Assembly (NCBI RefSeq): GCF_006171285.1
Contig: NZ_CP040893.1
Location: 26,411-90,410 of the forward strand
DNA length: 64,000 nucleotides
Source of the DNA: Leclercia adecarboxylata
GTDB lineage: Bacteria > Pseudomonadota > Gammaproteobacteria > Enterobacterales > Enterobacteriaceae
Direction: 5' to 3'
Positions 49,754 through 58,172 of the stretch are shown here, piece after piece (position 1 is the first letter of the stretch; each line of letters opens with the position of its first letter). A program made the translations under genes and the position numbers. Under the pieces are notes generated by a model. The model made no database searches. It was not told the origin of the DNA and saw only the letters and a program-made list of their open reading frames with translations.

Positions 49754-50217
49754 TTGGTCGTCGCCTCCTGGCGCTTGAACTTGTAGTAGCGGCGAACCGC
49801 TGATTTATGTTTTCTCTCGAACGTTTCCAGAAGACCGCGCTCGATAAGACGCCGCGCTGCCTTCAAAAACACCGTGCGCTCCACATCCACGTTTCGGGCT
49901 GTGATCTCCTTGTGCCTATCGAGCTGGTTAAAAATCTTTATCTCAACCTTGCTCAACCTCAGCGGCACCATAGGCGCGATGACGGCTGGCTTTATGCGGA
50001 GCCGGTAATAAGTGTCATAACGGGTCAGGATCTCGTTATCTACCAGGTCCTGCAGCGCCGTGCGGATACTGTGGCTGCTGGCGCTCGGCATGACGGCGGT
50101 AAACATGCGACGACTCAGGTTTTTTTTCGGCTGGGCAAGGAAAATTGCAATAATCTGCGCGGCCTCCTGGGGATAGTTAGCCGCATAAATCTGGAGTTCT
50201 GGGAAGATGTTCTTCAA
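49750..50217 (-). CDS. winged-helix protein, possible regulator
   Basis: This 155-residue basic protein appears to contain two winged-helix-like units: SSHSIRTALQDLVDNEILTRYDTYYRLR (about 46-73) and RNVDVERTVFLKAARRLIERGLLETFERKHKSAVRRYYKF (about 108-147). It heads the unit and could regulate it or a wider phage circuit. Confidence 0.65.
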   Translation of the reverse strand: MKNIFPELQIYAANYPQEAAQIIAIFLAQPKKNLSRRMFTAVMPSASSHSIRTALQDLVDNEILTRYDTYYRLRIKPAVIAPMVPLRLSKVEIKIFNQLDRHKEITARNVDVERTVFLKAARRLIERGLLETFERKHKSAVRRYYKFKRQEATTK

Positions 50218-50299
50218 TTTGTTATCCTGTCTGTGGCTTTTCAGAGAGCCAATCGCACTGAGTAGGGGGGTGGCATAAGCTGCCCCCTTATTCTTTCCG

Positions 50300-50758
50300 T
50301 CAGTCCTGGGTCCATCTTTCGCCGGTATCGACGCAAATCATGCCGTGACACACCCGGCCCTGATCCAGACGAAACGCCATCCCGCCGTGCTTCATGCGCA
50401 TCCGCGCGAATTTGAGTCCACTCAGGTAGGCAAGCGGCATCGAGGCATCACTCAGCCCGTCCTCTTCACATACGCCGTCCTCGGCATCAATCACTCCACG
50501 GTGAAACTCGCTCAACACCTCGCGCCGATCGTCAAAGCGGATCACCTCGCCATATTCAGCGTCGCGGCTGTACTCAATCACGCCGCGCTTAACCAGCTGC
50601 GCCACGGTTTTGGCGTTCTGGAAGATATCCGGGCCAAAATAGACGCCGCGCGATGAATCAACGTAGGAGCCATTGGAGTAAGTGCCAATAGGGTTTTGAA
50701 CGTCGTGAGCGCTGGCGACGGCCACAAAGAGACGGCTCAGGTTGTTGGTCAGTGACAC
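50300..50758 (-). CDS. unknown protein
   Basis: This 152-residue protein starts at GTG 50758 with GAGGTAA five bases upstream; the upstream extension overlaps the preceding gene and is unlikely. Mixed alpha/beta with several Arg-Met-rich stretches (LKFARMRMKHGGMAFRLDQGRVCHGM). Function unknown. Confidence 0.6.
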   Translation of the reverse strand: MSLTNNLSRLFVAVASAHDVQNPIGTYSNGSYVDSSRGVYFGPDIFQNAKTVAQLVKRGVIEYSRDAEYGEVIRFDDRREVLSEFHRGVIDAEDGVCEEDGLSDASMPLAYLSGLKFARMRMKHGGMAFRLDQGRVCHGMICVDTGERWTQD

Positions 50759-50762
50759 GGTA

Positions 50763-51083
50763 TTACCTCTTTTTATGCCGCTGGCCGTAATCAGGGCGGG
50801 AAGGGCCACTAAATGCGGCATCCACCAGCGCAACGACGGCCAGATGTTCGCGCCGGTAGTAATCCAGTAGCTTCCGGGCGGCGGTTTCGGATACCTGCTC
50901 GACATACAGACACGCGGCCTGCTGGCTGGGGTATTCCTTTTCGAGTGTCAGGAGGGGTACAACGTCGGACGGGGTGCTGATGCTGAATGCAACGCGGGCT
51001 TTGCCGCCTTTGGTACCAGCAGCAAAAGTGATTTTGTGGTCATCGACTACAAATTGCTGGTGGGTCAGAACCGAACCGGACAT
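50763..51083 (-). CDS. unknown protein
   Basis: This 106-residue protein has a beta-rich N-terminal half (QQFVVDDHKITFAAGTKGGKARVAFSIST) and a helical C-terminal half with a basic tail. It forms a two-gene unit with the next gene, four bases apart. Function unknown. Confidence 0.6.
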   Translation of the reverse strand: MSGSVLTHQQFVVDDHKITFAAGTKGGKARVAFSISTPSDVVPLLTLEKEYPSQQAACLYVEQVSETAARKLLDYYRREHLAVVALVDAAFSGPSRPDYGQRHKKR

Positions 51084-51143
51084 TGCGCCTCCTTAGTTCG
51101 TTCGATTCTGACCTAACCTCAGTGCTCTTTCAAATAAAAAAAG

Positions 51144-51156
51144 CCTTAGAATTATG
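51144..51156. promoter_or_regulatory. dispersed CCTTAGAATTAT motif
   Basis: CCTTAGAATTATG between the recombinase stop and the preceding minus-strand gene. The complement continues as ATTCTAAGGCTTTTTTTATTT, nearly identical to the copy at 63312. Confidence 0.45.
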
Positions 51157-51163
51157 GTTAGTC

Positions 51164-52192
51164 TTACTTTTCCATAATGTCAGTCATGGCGCTGTTTCGG
51201 TTTTGCAGCTTGCGGAGGTAGCGCATCACGGTTTCCGGCTTCGCCCAGGTGCCTTCGTGCATGATCTGGGTCATGCTCACATCACGATCTGCCATATCCT
51301 GCGCAGCGCCGACGCGCGCGCTGTGCCCGGACCACGTTTTATAGCGGCCCTTGTTAGCCGGTTCATCGTCTTTACCCATCTTGCGCCAGATATCCTGGAA
51401 GATTTTTTCCAGCGTCGGGGTTGTCATGGGCTTATCCGTCACGGTCACGGTGCCATTCTTGCGGACGGCAGAGAAAATCACCGCTTCCGGGTGCTCATTC
51501 AGGTTTGACACGCGCAGCCACTCCAGCAGCACCCGGCTGGCGGGCAGGCTCAGATGCTTTATCACGCCTGCAGCGGTGAGCATGGTTTTGGTATGTGTCA
51601 GCTCCAGCACCACCCGTTCATCCTTCACGCTCACATCCCTTACTCTGATCCGGGCAATCTCTTGAACGCGCAGCAGCGTATTGTAAGCCACAAAAAGAAA
51701 CGCCCGGTTGCGCAGGTCTGCCGGGCGGTCCGACTGGCTAAGAATATGGTTTGCGATTTGCAGGTCTGTAAAGCGGAACGGGACGGCCTGGCCGGTCTTC
51801 TCGCCATCCATCACCGATATGCGTCGGATTTTCTTGAGCGCCAGCTGTACCTGGTTGCTGTTTTTCAGGTCCGGCAGGCCGGATATGCGCAGCAGCATAT
51901 TGAGCATGGCGTAATGGTTATCAATAGAACTGGAGGCCAGCCCGGCGTCGTGCAGGGTGAGGAAATAATCGCGTGCATCACCTGGCAGCACCGGCAGCGG
52001 AGATATGCCACGCTCGACACACCAGGCAGACCATGACCGGATCACCACCATCAGCTTTTTAAAAGTATTTTCAGAATAGGCCTCCCGGTCATCCATAAAG
52101 GCACGGAGGTTTTTCTCCACCTCGGCAGATGTCAGGCCGGTTAATGCTGGCAGGGCTGCGCCGTCGCCATCAAACAGTGTAACTTCATCCAT
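51164..52192 (-). CDS. Cre/Dre-family site-specific recombinase
   Basis: This 342-residue tyrosine recombinase is full length. Catalytic residues align with P1 Cre shifted by one: Arg175, Lys202, His290, Arg293, Trp316 and Tyr325. Stretches such as LASSSIDNHYAMLNMLL, RAFLFVAYNTLLRVQEIARIRV and MHEGTWAKPETVMRYLR are closer to my memory of phage D6 Dre than to Cre. It would resolve plasmid dimers and circularise packaged DNA, acting at the rox-like site 120 bases upstream of its start. Confidence 0.92.
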   Translation of the reverse strand: MDEVTLFDGDGAALPALTGLTSAEVEKNLRAFMDDREAYSENTFKKLMVVIRSWSAWCVERGISPLPVLPGDARDYFLTLHDAGLASSSIDNHYAMLNMLLRISGLPDLKNSNQVQLALKKIRRISVMDGEKTGQAVPFRFTDLQIANHILSQSDRPADLRNRAFLFVAYNTLLRVQEIARIRVRDVSVKDERVVLELTHTKTMLTAAGVIKHLSLPASRVLLEWLRVSNLNEHPEAVIFSAVRKNGTVTVTDKPMTTPTLEKIFQDIWRKMGKDDEPANKGRYKTWSGHSARVGAAQDMADRDVSMTQIMHEGTWAKPETVMRYLRKLQNRNSAMTDIMEK

Positions 52193-52200
52193 AAATCACC

Positions 52201-52211
52201 ATAATTCTAAG
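52201..52211. promoter_or_regulatory. dispersed ATTCTAAG motif at the recombinase start
   Basis: ATAATTCTAAG lies 9-19 bases before the recombinase ATG (complement CTTAGAATTAT), where bound protein could block expression. Confidence 0.4.
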
Positions 52212-52310
52212 AAATAGTGAGCTACGTGAAATCTGAGGTTCCAGCAGTGGCTAAGTGCCCAAGTTTTCACGTAGAGCAAAACTGATCACTCTGCGGGTGA
52301 TCATAACGCA

Positions 52311-52342
52311 TAGGTATAGATAATGCCTATTATCTATAGTAA
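52311..52342. promoter_or_regulatory. rox/lox-like recombination site
   Basis: Two 14-base arms flank a 4-base spacer GCCT. The inner 10 bases (TATAGATAAT) are perfectly inverted; the outer four are imperfect. Size, arm length and spacer length equal those of the D6 rox site as I remember it, and the GATAAT-GCC-TATTAT centre is close to rox. Position beside a Dre-like recombinase gene matches. Confidence 0.72.
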
Positions 52343-52533
52343 TCTTTTTAGCACGATTTGTCTGAAAGAGGAGTGCGTTTTAGTTAAGAGTGTTTCTAAA
52401 GCCTTTTGAATATACAGGTATGATCCAAAAGCGTGTACCATGCACGACAGCCTAAGAGATAGCGTGATCACACGATCACTGCGCAGGCGACAACAAGTAC
52501 AAGAGCGATGCAGACAACCGCATTTTCTTACAC

Positions 52534-52545
52534 TAGATTCTAAGG
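52534..52545. promoter_or_regulatory. dispersed TAGATTCTAAGG motif
   Basis: TAGATTCTAAGG, 40 bases upstream of the 344-residue gene; close to copies at 58586 and 63312. Confidence 0.45.
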
Positions 52546-52585
52546 GTTTCGCAGGTTGTCATACACCGCAGATAAGGAGTTACAG

Positions 52586-53620
52586 ATGCCAGTTTTTGAC
52601 GACGCAATATTCGAGCAGCACTACAAGGAGTTTCTGAAAGTAAAAGCCAGCTGGCTGGAACTGGTTAACTCCCTCGCGGTACATCACAGTAAAAATGCCC
52701 GCGACGAGCTGATACGCCCTGTCGCATTTACCAGTAATGGAACGGTATTTCATAAGGCGCTCGAACTGCATATTAAATGGAAACAATTTGCAGAGTTCGC
52801 CGATGAACGTAGAAAAAGAAAAAGCATTGCTATCGCAGCCGCGCTTTATTCACCAGTGCCGTTAATGGTTATTGAGCCTGTCCGTTTTTCACTGACAGTA
52901 TTTAATGCCACAACGACCACCAATATGACGCGAGAAGACATATTACAGAGATATGAAAAGCAGCGGATTAAGTTAAAGAAAATACCTTTTAGCACCGCCA
53001 GCATCAATGCGCTCAAGAAAGAGGCCGAGTGGTTCGAAGCCATGCCCGCAGGGCGTATGTTCAGGTGTCGCACAGAAGGCTATGAGGATACAGTTGCAGA
53101 AATAACATTCCAGGGCGAAACAGAATCGCAGAAAGTAAGATATGGCGCACACGGCGCATTTGTTTATCATCCGGGCTGGACTAAGGAAAACATTCTTATC
53201 CAGGATAAGCCAGTATTAGAATATGCAGGCAAGTACGACTATATAACCCCGGTGCAATGTTCATTATTTCCGTCGAGCAAACTATACGATATTGAAGACA
53301 TTAATAGAGCCGATAAAAAGACTCAGCAGCGCGCTATAGTAGAGCAAGCAATCCATACACGCCGATATAACTTTGAGCGTCGGGCCACCAGCCGCATGGT
53401 GCGAGCGCAGGCAGAAGGTAATGCATCAGCTGTCGCGTTAAAAATAGAGCAGGACCGGAAGGATATGACTCTTTTGAATGAAAGAGATCTTGAGCTGCTG
53501 GAGAAGAAATTAGCTTCGGACGATCTGAACGTTCTTAAGATTACAGAGCTGCGGGAAATGTACGGCGATACTAAGCCTCGCCGTGGTAAGAAGTTCAAGC
53601 AGCTGGCACAGCGAAAGTAA
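52586..53620 (+). CDS. unknown 344-residue protein
   Basis: It starts at ATG 52586 with AAGGAG six bases upstream. An A+T-rich gene for a mostly helical protein: the N-terminus has a helix (EQHYKEFLKVKASWLELVNSL), a hydrophobic patch (SIAIAAALYSPVPLMVI, about 79-95) follows, and the C-terminus is a basic coiled coil (ERRATSRMVRAQAEG, NERDLELLEKKLASDD). It lies between the rox-like site and the terminase, convergent with pacB. A role in packaging, exclusion or host takeover is possible; no family was recognised. Confidence 0.65.
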   Translation: MPVFDDAIFEQHYKEFLKVKASWLELVNSLAVHHSKNARDELIRPVAFTSNGTVFHKALELHIKWKQFAEFADERRKRKSIAIAAALYSPVPLMVIEPVRFSLTVFNATTTTNMTREDILQRYEKQRIKLKKIPFSTASINALKKEAEWFEAMPAGRMFRCRTEGYEDTVAEITFQGETESQKVRYGAHGAFVYHPGWTKENILIQDKPVLEYAGKYDYITPVQCSLFPSSKLYDIEDINRADKKTQQRAIVEQAIHTRRYNFERRATSRMVRAQAEGNASAVALKIEQDRKDMTLLNERDLELLEKKLASDDLNVLKITELREMYGDTKPRRGKKFKQLAQRK

Positions 53621-53651
53621 CATGAGGCGGGGGCGTACCATGCCCCCTCCC

Positions 53652-55172
53652 TCAGTCTATCAGGCTGTCGTATTGTTCCAGCTCCGCCAGCGCATCTGCA
53701 CGCTTCTCACCCATTTCCAGCCCGGTTTCTTCTTCCGCAGGCCGGTAATCAACAATCATCTGAAAACAGTATGTATCCCAGCGATCGGGCGATTTGATAT
53801 TTAGCTTGGTGCGCATGTACTCCTTTTTCATCATCGCCACGCGGCCATCTTCCTGCAGTGACCAGGGGATTTTGGACGCCTCCTCAACCGTTTTCTTTGA
53901 ACTATCCAGTCGCATACGCCCTGACTGGATAGCGTCACGCGCGGCGAAGTTCGCCCAGGCTCGCTGACTGACAAAGCGCTCCTTATCCTGACGAGAGAAC
54001 AGACGCTTGGTGCTGCCCCAGCGTATCCGGGTAACGTTAACGCCCCGCCGCTCCAGCTGGTCTGCTGTTGCCGATCCCACACCATCACCGTCCACGGCGA
54101 TTGTGATGTTCGGGAATTTAGATGATATGCACTCATTGGCGATGTAATCACCGAAGGCAGTGGGATTCATGTTCCCAGGCATTTCCGTAACGCTGAATGG
54201 AACCACTCGCCGCTTTTCACGGTATCCGCTTACCCGGCTGATGTTAAGGATAGACTTATCACGACCGTTACCCACGTCAGCGGTTGCCACCCACCCCCAG
54301 CCCTTCTCAAGGTACACTTTGCGGCGCTGCGCGCGTTCACAGGCATCGCGCCCCAGCAGGAAGCCGTTAATCTCAGTCGGGAACTGCCCCAGTACCTTCA
54401 CCATGTACTCAAGGGAGTCACGCCCACCGTACTCAGCCAACTTCATAATGATGAAGTCGAGGGTAACAAACGGCGACTCTTCGGAGTTCAACACAATGCT
54501 GTTCCAGATGCCGTTCGGATTGTCCGGGGTCTTCGCCATACCATGATGTGAGTCGTAGAAGTACCCACTTGGCCGTGTCGGCTGGCTCAGCATTAGCATG
54601 CGGTTGTCGGATTCGGTCAGTGCGCCGGTCATTACGCCGATCGCCTTATCACTGATACCCGACGCTTCATCAAGGATCAGCAGCAGGTGTTTGGCGTGTT
54701 CCCCCGCGAGTGACTCCTCATTACCCAGGCGGTAGCCCTTACACAGCACTTCCCAGATGCCCTTGCGGCTACGCTCATAAAACATCGTATCCGTCAGCAC
54801 AAAGTGGTTATGCAGCCACGGATGGCGCTTAACAGCGTTACTCCAGAACTGTTTTACGTATTTGAAAACACCTGATTTCACCTGCGAAATTTTGTTAGCG
54901 ACAATTACAACGCGAGCATCAGGGTAAAGGATGATATAAATCATCAGCATCATGGCCGTAAGCGATGATTTGCCGGTGCCGTGGCCTGATGTAACAGTCG
55001 TCCTGCTTCCTATCTGCTGTACTGACTCCAGGATCTCGTCCTGCTGCCAGCTCGGCTCCATGCCAAACAGCTCGACGACGGCCAGCCCCCAATCGTAGCG
55101 GTAGCGGATAACCATATCGCGCCAACGCGGGTCCGTGGTGACGCACTTTATTTTCTTTTTGCCGGAGGCCAT
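53652..55172 (-). CDS. pacB: terminase large subunit (PacB-like)
   Basis: This 506-residue packaging motor and nuclease has ATPase motifs Walker A SGHGTGKS (62-69) and Walker B LLLILDEA (163-170, Asp168-Glu169), the EESLAGEH segment (152-159) and DNRMLMLSQPT coupling region. The RNase-H nuclease has acidic ligands in ATADVGNGRD (Asp299), AVDGDGVG and SPDRWDTY. Length is close to P1 PacB. It starts where pacA ends (shared A). Confidence 0.9.
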   Translation of the reverse strand: MASGKKKIKCVTTDPRWRDMVIRYRYDWGLAVVELFGMEPSWQQDEILESVQQIGSRTTVTSGHGTGKSSLTAMMLMIYIILYPDARVVIVANKISQVKSGVFKYVKQFWSNAVKRHPWLHNHFVLTDTMFYERSRKGIWEVLCKGYRLGNEESLAGEHAKHLLLILDEASGISDKAIGVMTGALTESDNRMLMLSQPTRPSGYFYDSHHGMAKTPDNPNGIWNSIVLNSEESPFVTLDFIIMKLAEYGGRDSLEYMVKVLGQFPTEINGFLLGRDACERAQRRKVYLEKGWGWVATADVGNGRDKSILNISRVSGYREKRRVVPFSVTEMPGNMNPTAFGDYIANECISSKFPNITIAVDGDGVGSATADQLERRGVNVTRIRWGSTKRLFSRQDKERFVSQRAWANFAARDAIQSGRMRLDSSKKTVEEASKIPWSLQEDGRVAMMKKEYMRTKLNIKSPDRWDTYCFQMIVDYRPAEEETGLEMGEKRADALAELEQYDSLID

Positions 55173-56374
55173 TACTCGTCATCCTCCGGTTGCTCTATGG
55201 ATATCTCGATATCCTCGCCGTACAGCTCAGAAGTGGCTTCATAGTCGATATCCAGATCGGTCGTATCATCGTCAAACTCCCCTTCACGGCGCGATCCGTC
55301 CTTACCGGTATCACCGTAACCCCGCTCATCCACAATGCGCGCCACGGCTTCCCGCTTGTCCTGAATAATGGCTTCCCGGCTGGCCTGTTTCGCACGATAG
55401 CGGCGTGCCTCTTCTTCCAGCTGGTCGTCGTCCACCTCTCCGCCGCCTTCCACTTCTGGCTCGGTGTCGCGGATCTCCTTCTCCAGTCGCAGCGCAATAG
55501 ACGCTGGCAGTTTTACGCCGTGCTTCTCGATGTACTCTGCCGTCTCAAAAATATCCCAGTCGTGCTCCTCACGCAGCGCGAATGCCTGGGCGATCACCTC
55601 GCCTTCGTTCGACTTCGCGGCGTGCTTTTCATTCTCGCGCCGGTTCTTATCCCTGCTGGTGGATATAGCCTCCACCCGGGAAACGTGATCGTTCATCAGG
55701 TAGCCGACTTCAATCAGCAGTTTGGTGAGCTTAAGTACCGGGTGCGGCCCGGATGGCCCGTCATCGTCGTCTTGCCCTCGCTTTTTAGGCTGCTGCAGCT
55801 GTGAAATCTCTTCTTCAAAGACTCCAACGGCGCGTGCTGTTGTGCGCTTTAGCAATTCCATATGCGCCAGCGTGTCATATAGGGTTCTCGCAGCGCTGAC
55901 CTCCAGACCTTCACCGATCAGCTCCTCCGCTGCTGAATAGTCAACCTGTCTGGGGTGGCCGCGCCGGTTCGGTACCAATTTGGTTTCGTGGTCCTGCTGG
56001 AACGGCTTACCCTTCCCTCGTGGCTTAGGGGTGTGGGTAACGGCGGGTAAAGTGATCTTTTTGGCCTGTGTGCCCTTTTTATTCTTTGATGCGGCCGCTT
56101 TGGTGGGTGCGTCTTTTTGCGGTTGGGAAACCTCGGCCAATGCCTTGCTGTGCGCGGCTTTGCGGCCTTTCTTCGTGATGATCAGATCATCAGAGTGATC
56201 ACTTTTGCTATTGGCCTTTTTACCGGGATTTTCACCTGTTTTTTGGCTGAATTGACGCCTCACTGTGTTGGCGTTTAAGCCGTAGTGATCAGCGTACTCC
56301 TTATAAGTGATACCGCGCTCTTCCTTAAGTAATTCAAAGGTTTTGCGGTGTTCTTCCCAGTTTACTTTAGCCAT
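55172..56374 (-). CDS. pacA: PacA-like small terminase subunit
   Basis: This 400-residue protein is long for a small terminase but equals P1 PacA. An N-terminal helix-turn-helix (ITYKEYADHYGLNANTVRRQF, about 22-42) would recognise pac. A Lys-rich linker (50-130) and a helical C-terminal half with conserved PacA-like segments (IAQAFALREEHDWDIFETAEYIEKHG; REAIIQDKREAVARIVDERGYGD; ending in acidic residues) follow. TGATCA sites occur inside its 5' part and just upstream, as P1 has its pac within pacA. Confidence 0.85.
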   Translation of the reverse strand: MAKVNWEEHRKTFELLKEERGITYKEYADHYGLNANTVRRQFSQKTGENPGKKANSKSDHSDDLIITKKGRKAAHSKALAEVSQPQKDAPTKAAASKNKKGTQAKKITLPAVTHTPKPRGKGKPFQQDHETKLVPNRRGHPRQVDYSAAEELIGEGLEVSAARTLYDTLAHMELLKRTTARAVGVFEEEISQLQQPKKRGQDDDDGPSGPHPVLKLTKLLIEVGYLMNDHVSRVEAISTSRDKNRRENEKHAAKSNEGEVIAQAFALREEHDWDIFETAEYIEKHGVKLPASIALRLEKEIRDTEPEVEGGGEVDDDQLEEEARRYRAKQASREAIIQDKREAVARIVDERGYGDTGKDGSRREGEFDDDTTDLDIDYEATSELYGEDIEISIEQPEDDE

Positions 56375-56471
56375 CGATCATGCCATCAGGTACATCATGA
56401 TTCGATGGTATGCGGTCTGTTTTTTGCAGTGATCACTCCGGTGATCAAAAAAGTGATCAAATAAATGATCA
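56179..56471. promoter_or_regulatory. pac-like cluster of TGATCA hexamers
   Basis: TGATCA occurs at 56179, 56196 and 56286 within the 5' part of pacA. Four more copies at 56430, 56442, 56454 and 56466 are spaced exactly 12 bases just upstream. P1 pac uses TGATC(A/G) elements in two groups that must be Dam-methylated. I infer this is the packaging start site. The upstream four could also serve as part of the parM centromere. Confidence 0.68.
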
Positions 56472-56502
56472 CAGCGGAGTGTTAGCTAAAATATCGCGCC
56501 TA

Positions 56503-56531
56503 AAAAGTCCTTTACTACTGGACTTTTTTAC
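56503..56531 (+). terminator. stem-loop upstream of parM
   Basis: AAAAAGTCC-(9)-GGACTTTTTT. It may end leftover transcription before parM, or be part of the ParR-binding centromere together with the nearby ACTTTTGG. Confidence 0.5.
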
Positions 56532-56592
56532 GACTTTTGGTACATTTACGGTGCGATTTAAACTCTGAAATTGTCCAATAAGGAATTATAAA

Positions 56593-57654
56593 GTGACTAA
56601 GAAAAACCTTGTTTTTGTAGCAGTGGATGCAGGTTCCGGTAACGTGGCGCTGACTTTTGAGCGTGACGGCAAGATGTTTACGCAGGTTACGCCCGCGCTG
56701 GTGCGCCAGGGCAACCAGCAAACCATTGCCAGCGAGGCAACCTCTTCCTGGATCACCGAAGGCCGCAACTACGCCGTAGTGAAACAAGGCGCAGACCTAG
56801 TTGATACTTGCGACCCGGATTATCAGATTAGCGCCGCACACCGCGTGCTGGTCATTGACGCCCTGGTGCGGGCAGGACTGAGTGATTGCGACGTGGTGCT
56901 GGCCGAGACGCTGCCGGTTAACCAGTTTTACGCCGATAAAGGCGTTATTGACCACGCCCGTATCGACGCGAAGGTTAAGAGCCTGATGACGCCGGTAAGT
57001 AACTATAACGACGCCATTGCCGCACCGCGTATCGTGCATGTTGAAGTGTACCCGGAAGCGATTCCTGCTGTGGTATCCGCGCAGGCCGATGATCCATCAC
57101 TAAACGAGGCCCAAACCCTGCTGGTAGCCGACCTTGGCCGCTTTACATGTGATTTGGCCGTCGTGGACAGTGAATTGCAGGTTGTCAGTCGCCGGACCTC
57201 TGAGAACGGCGTACACGTCATGATTAATCGTCTTCATGAACTGCTGCAGGACTTCGAAGCCACCAGCGAAAAGCACATTGATGCAAAAAACCTGAGCATT
57301 GAGAGTATCGATCCGATTATCCGCCAGGGCTTTATCGGCTCACGCCTGGAAGCGGCGCGCCACAAACGCATTGACGTTACCCCACTGATTGAGCGTGCAG
57401 CGGCAGAGCTGAGTGAAATTATTCGTTCAGATATCCGTAAACTGCATCGCAACTTGCGCGACGTTGACGCTATTCTGCTTGTGGGCGGCGGCGCAAACTA
57501 TATCGCCGGAAAAATTCACGGCCTTGGGGATCATACGGCTGATTGGCACGACCTTGTGATCACTCCTGACTATCCTGAAATGAGCATTGTTCGCGGCGTC
57601 TATATGGCCTTGATGGCAAGCCGCGACGATATTATCGCTGAGCTGAACGGGTAA
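56593..57654 (+). CDS. parM: ParM/StbA-like actin-fold partition ATPase
   Basis: This 353-residue protein polymerises into filaments that push plasmid copies apart. Actin-fold motifs are visible: phosphate-1 FVAVDAGSGNVAL (8-20), phosphate-2 LVADLGRFTCDLAVV (177-191) and adenosine LLVGGGANYIAG (295-306). It starts with GTG 56593 after AAGGA. Followed five bases later by the ParR-like gene, with repeats upstream, giving a parCMR unit. It coexists with the ParA system at 26.8 kb. Confidence 0.9.
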   Translation: MTKKNLVFVAVDAGSGNVALTFERDGKMFTQVTPALVRQGNQQTIASEATSSWITEGRNYAVVKQGADLVDTCDPDYQISAAHRVLVIDALVRAGLSDCDVVLAETLPVNQFYADKGVIDHARIDAKVKSLMTPVSNYNDAIAAPRIVHVEVYPEAIPAVVSAQADDPSLNEAQTLLVADLGRFTCDLAVVDSELQVVSRRTSENGVHVMINRLHELLQDFEATSEKHIDAKNLSIESIDPIIRQGFIGSRLEAARHKRIDVTPLIERAAAELSEIIRSDIRKLHRNLRDVDAILLVGGGANYIAGKIHGLGDHTADWHDLVITPDYPEMSIVRGVYMALMASRDDIIAELNG

Positions 57655-57659
57655 ACACG

Positions 57660-58172
57660 ATGGGAAACCAGACTATCAAGCTAAACGGGCTGGAAGAATA
57701 CAGCCCCATCACCGCCGCTTTGCAGGAGCACTATAACAGCCTGCAAACGAACATATCGAAACGTCGTCTGATGTATAACTCCCTGCGCAACGGCTACGCA
57801 CTGGAAGTCATGGGGCTTGGTGGGCTGGTTGAACTTTTGGCCCGGCAGGACTTTATGGCAATGCCAGAAGCAGAGCGCCGCGCACGGTTTATTGCGATGG
57901 CTAATGCTCTTACTGGGGATATTTCGGTTAACCAGGCTGCTCCACCAGCAACGTCGAAATACAGCACTGACCCAGATCCGATTAAACCAACAGCTACAGT
58001 TAAACCGGAAATGAGCACCGATGAATCCCCGGTTCCGCCACCAGCGGAAATACGAGGCAGTGCGGCCAGCTCAACGCACAATGACGATGAAATGATGACT
58101 ACGCGTGTTGAAGAGTCGCTCCCTCAGAACTCTCCATCTGCTTTGAAGTTAAACAGAACACGGAAAAAGTAA
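57660..58172 (+). CDS. parR: ParR-like DNA-binding partner
   Basis: This 170-residue protein has an N-terminal region (TAALQEHYNSLQTNISKRRLMYNSLRNGYALE, about 18-50) compatible with a ribbon-helix-helix or helical DNA-binding unit, followed by a Pro/Ser/Thr-rich flexible tail ending in a basic segment. Position five bases after parM and gene size fit ParR/StbB, which binds the centromere and caps ParM filaments. The 3' end overlaps the convergent gene. Confidence 0.72.
   Translation: MGNQTIKLNGLEEYSPITAALQEHYNSLQTNISKRRLMYNSLRNGYALEVMGLGGLVELLARQDFMAMPEAERRARFIAMANALTGDISVNQAAPPATSKYSTDPDPIKPTATVKPEMSTDESPVPPPAEIRGSAASSTHNDDEMMTTRVEESLPQNSPSALKLNRTRKK

Larger units (their letters stand above)
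52212..52585. other. non-coding control region between recombinase and divergent gene
   Basis: No gene is supported here. It holds a 10-bp inverted repeat (CTACGTGAAA at 52222 and its complement at 52265), the rox-like site (52311-52342), four TGATCA/CGATCA-type sites (52283-52305 and 52463-52480), and a dispersed ATTCTAAGG motif (52534). It probably contains promoters for both flanking genes. Confidence 0.6.
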
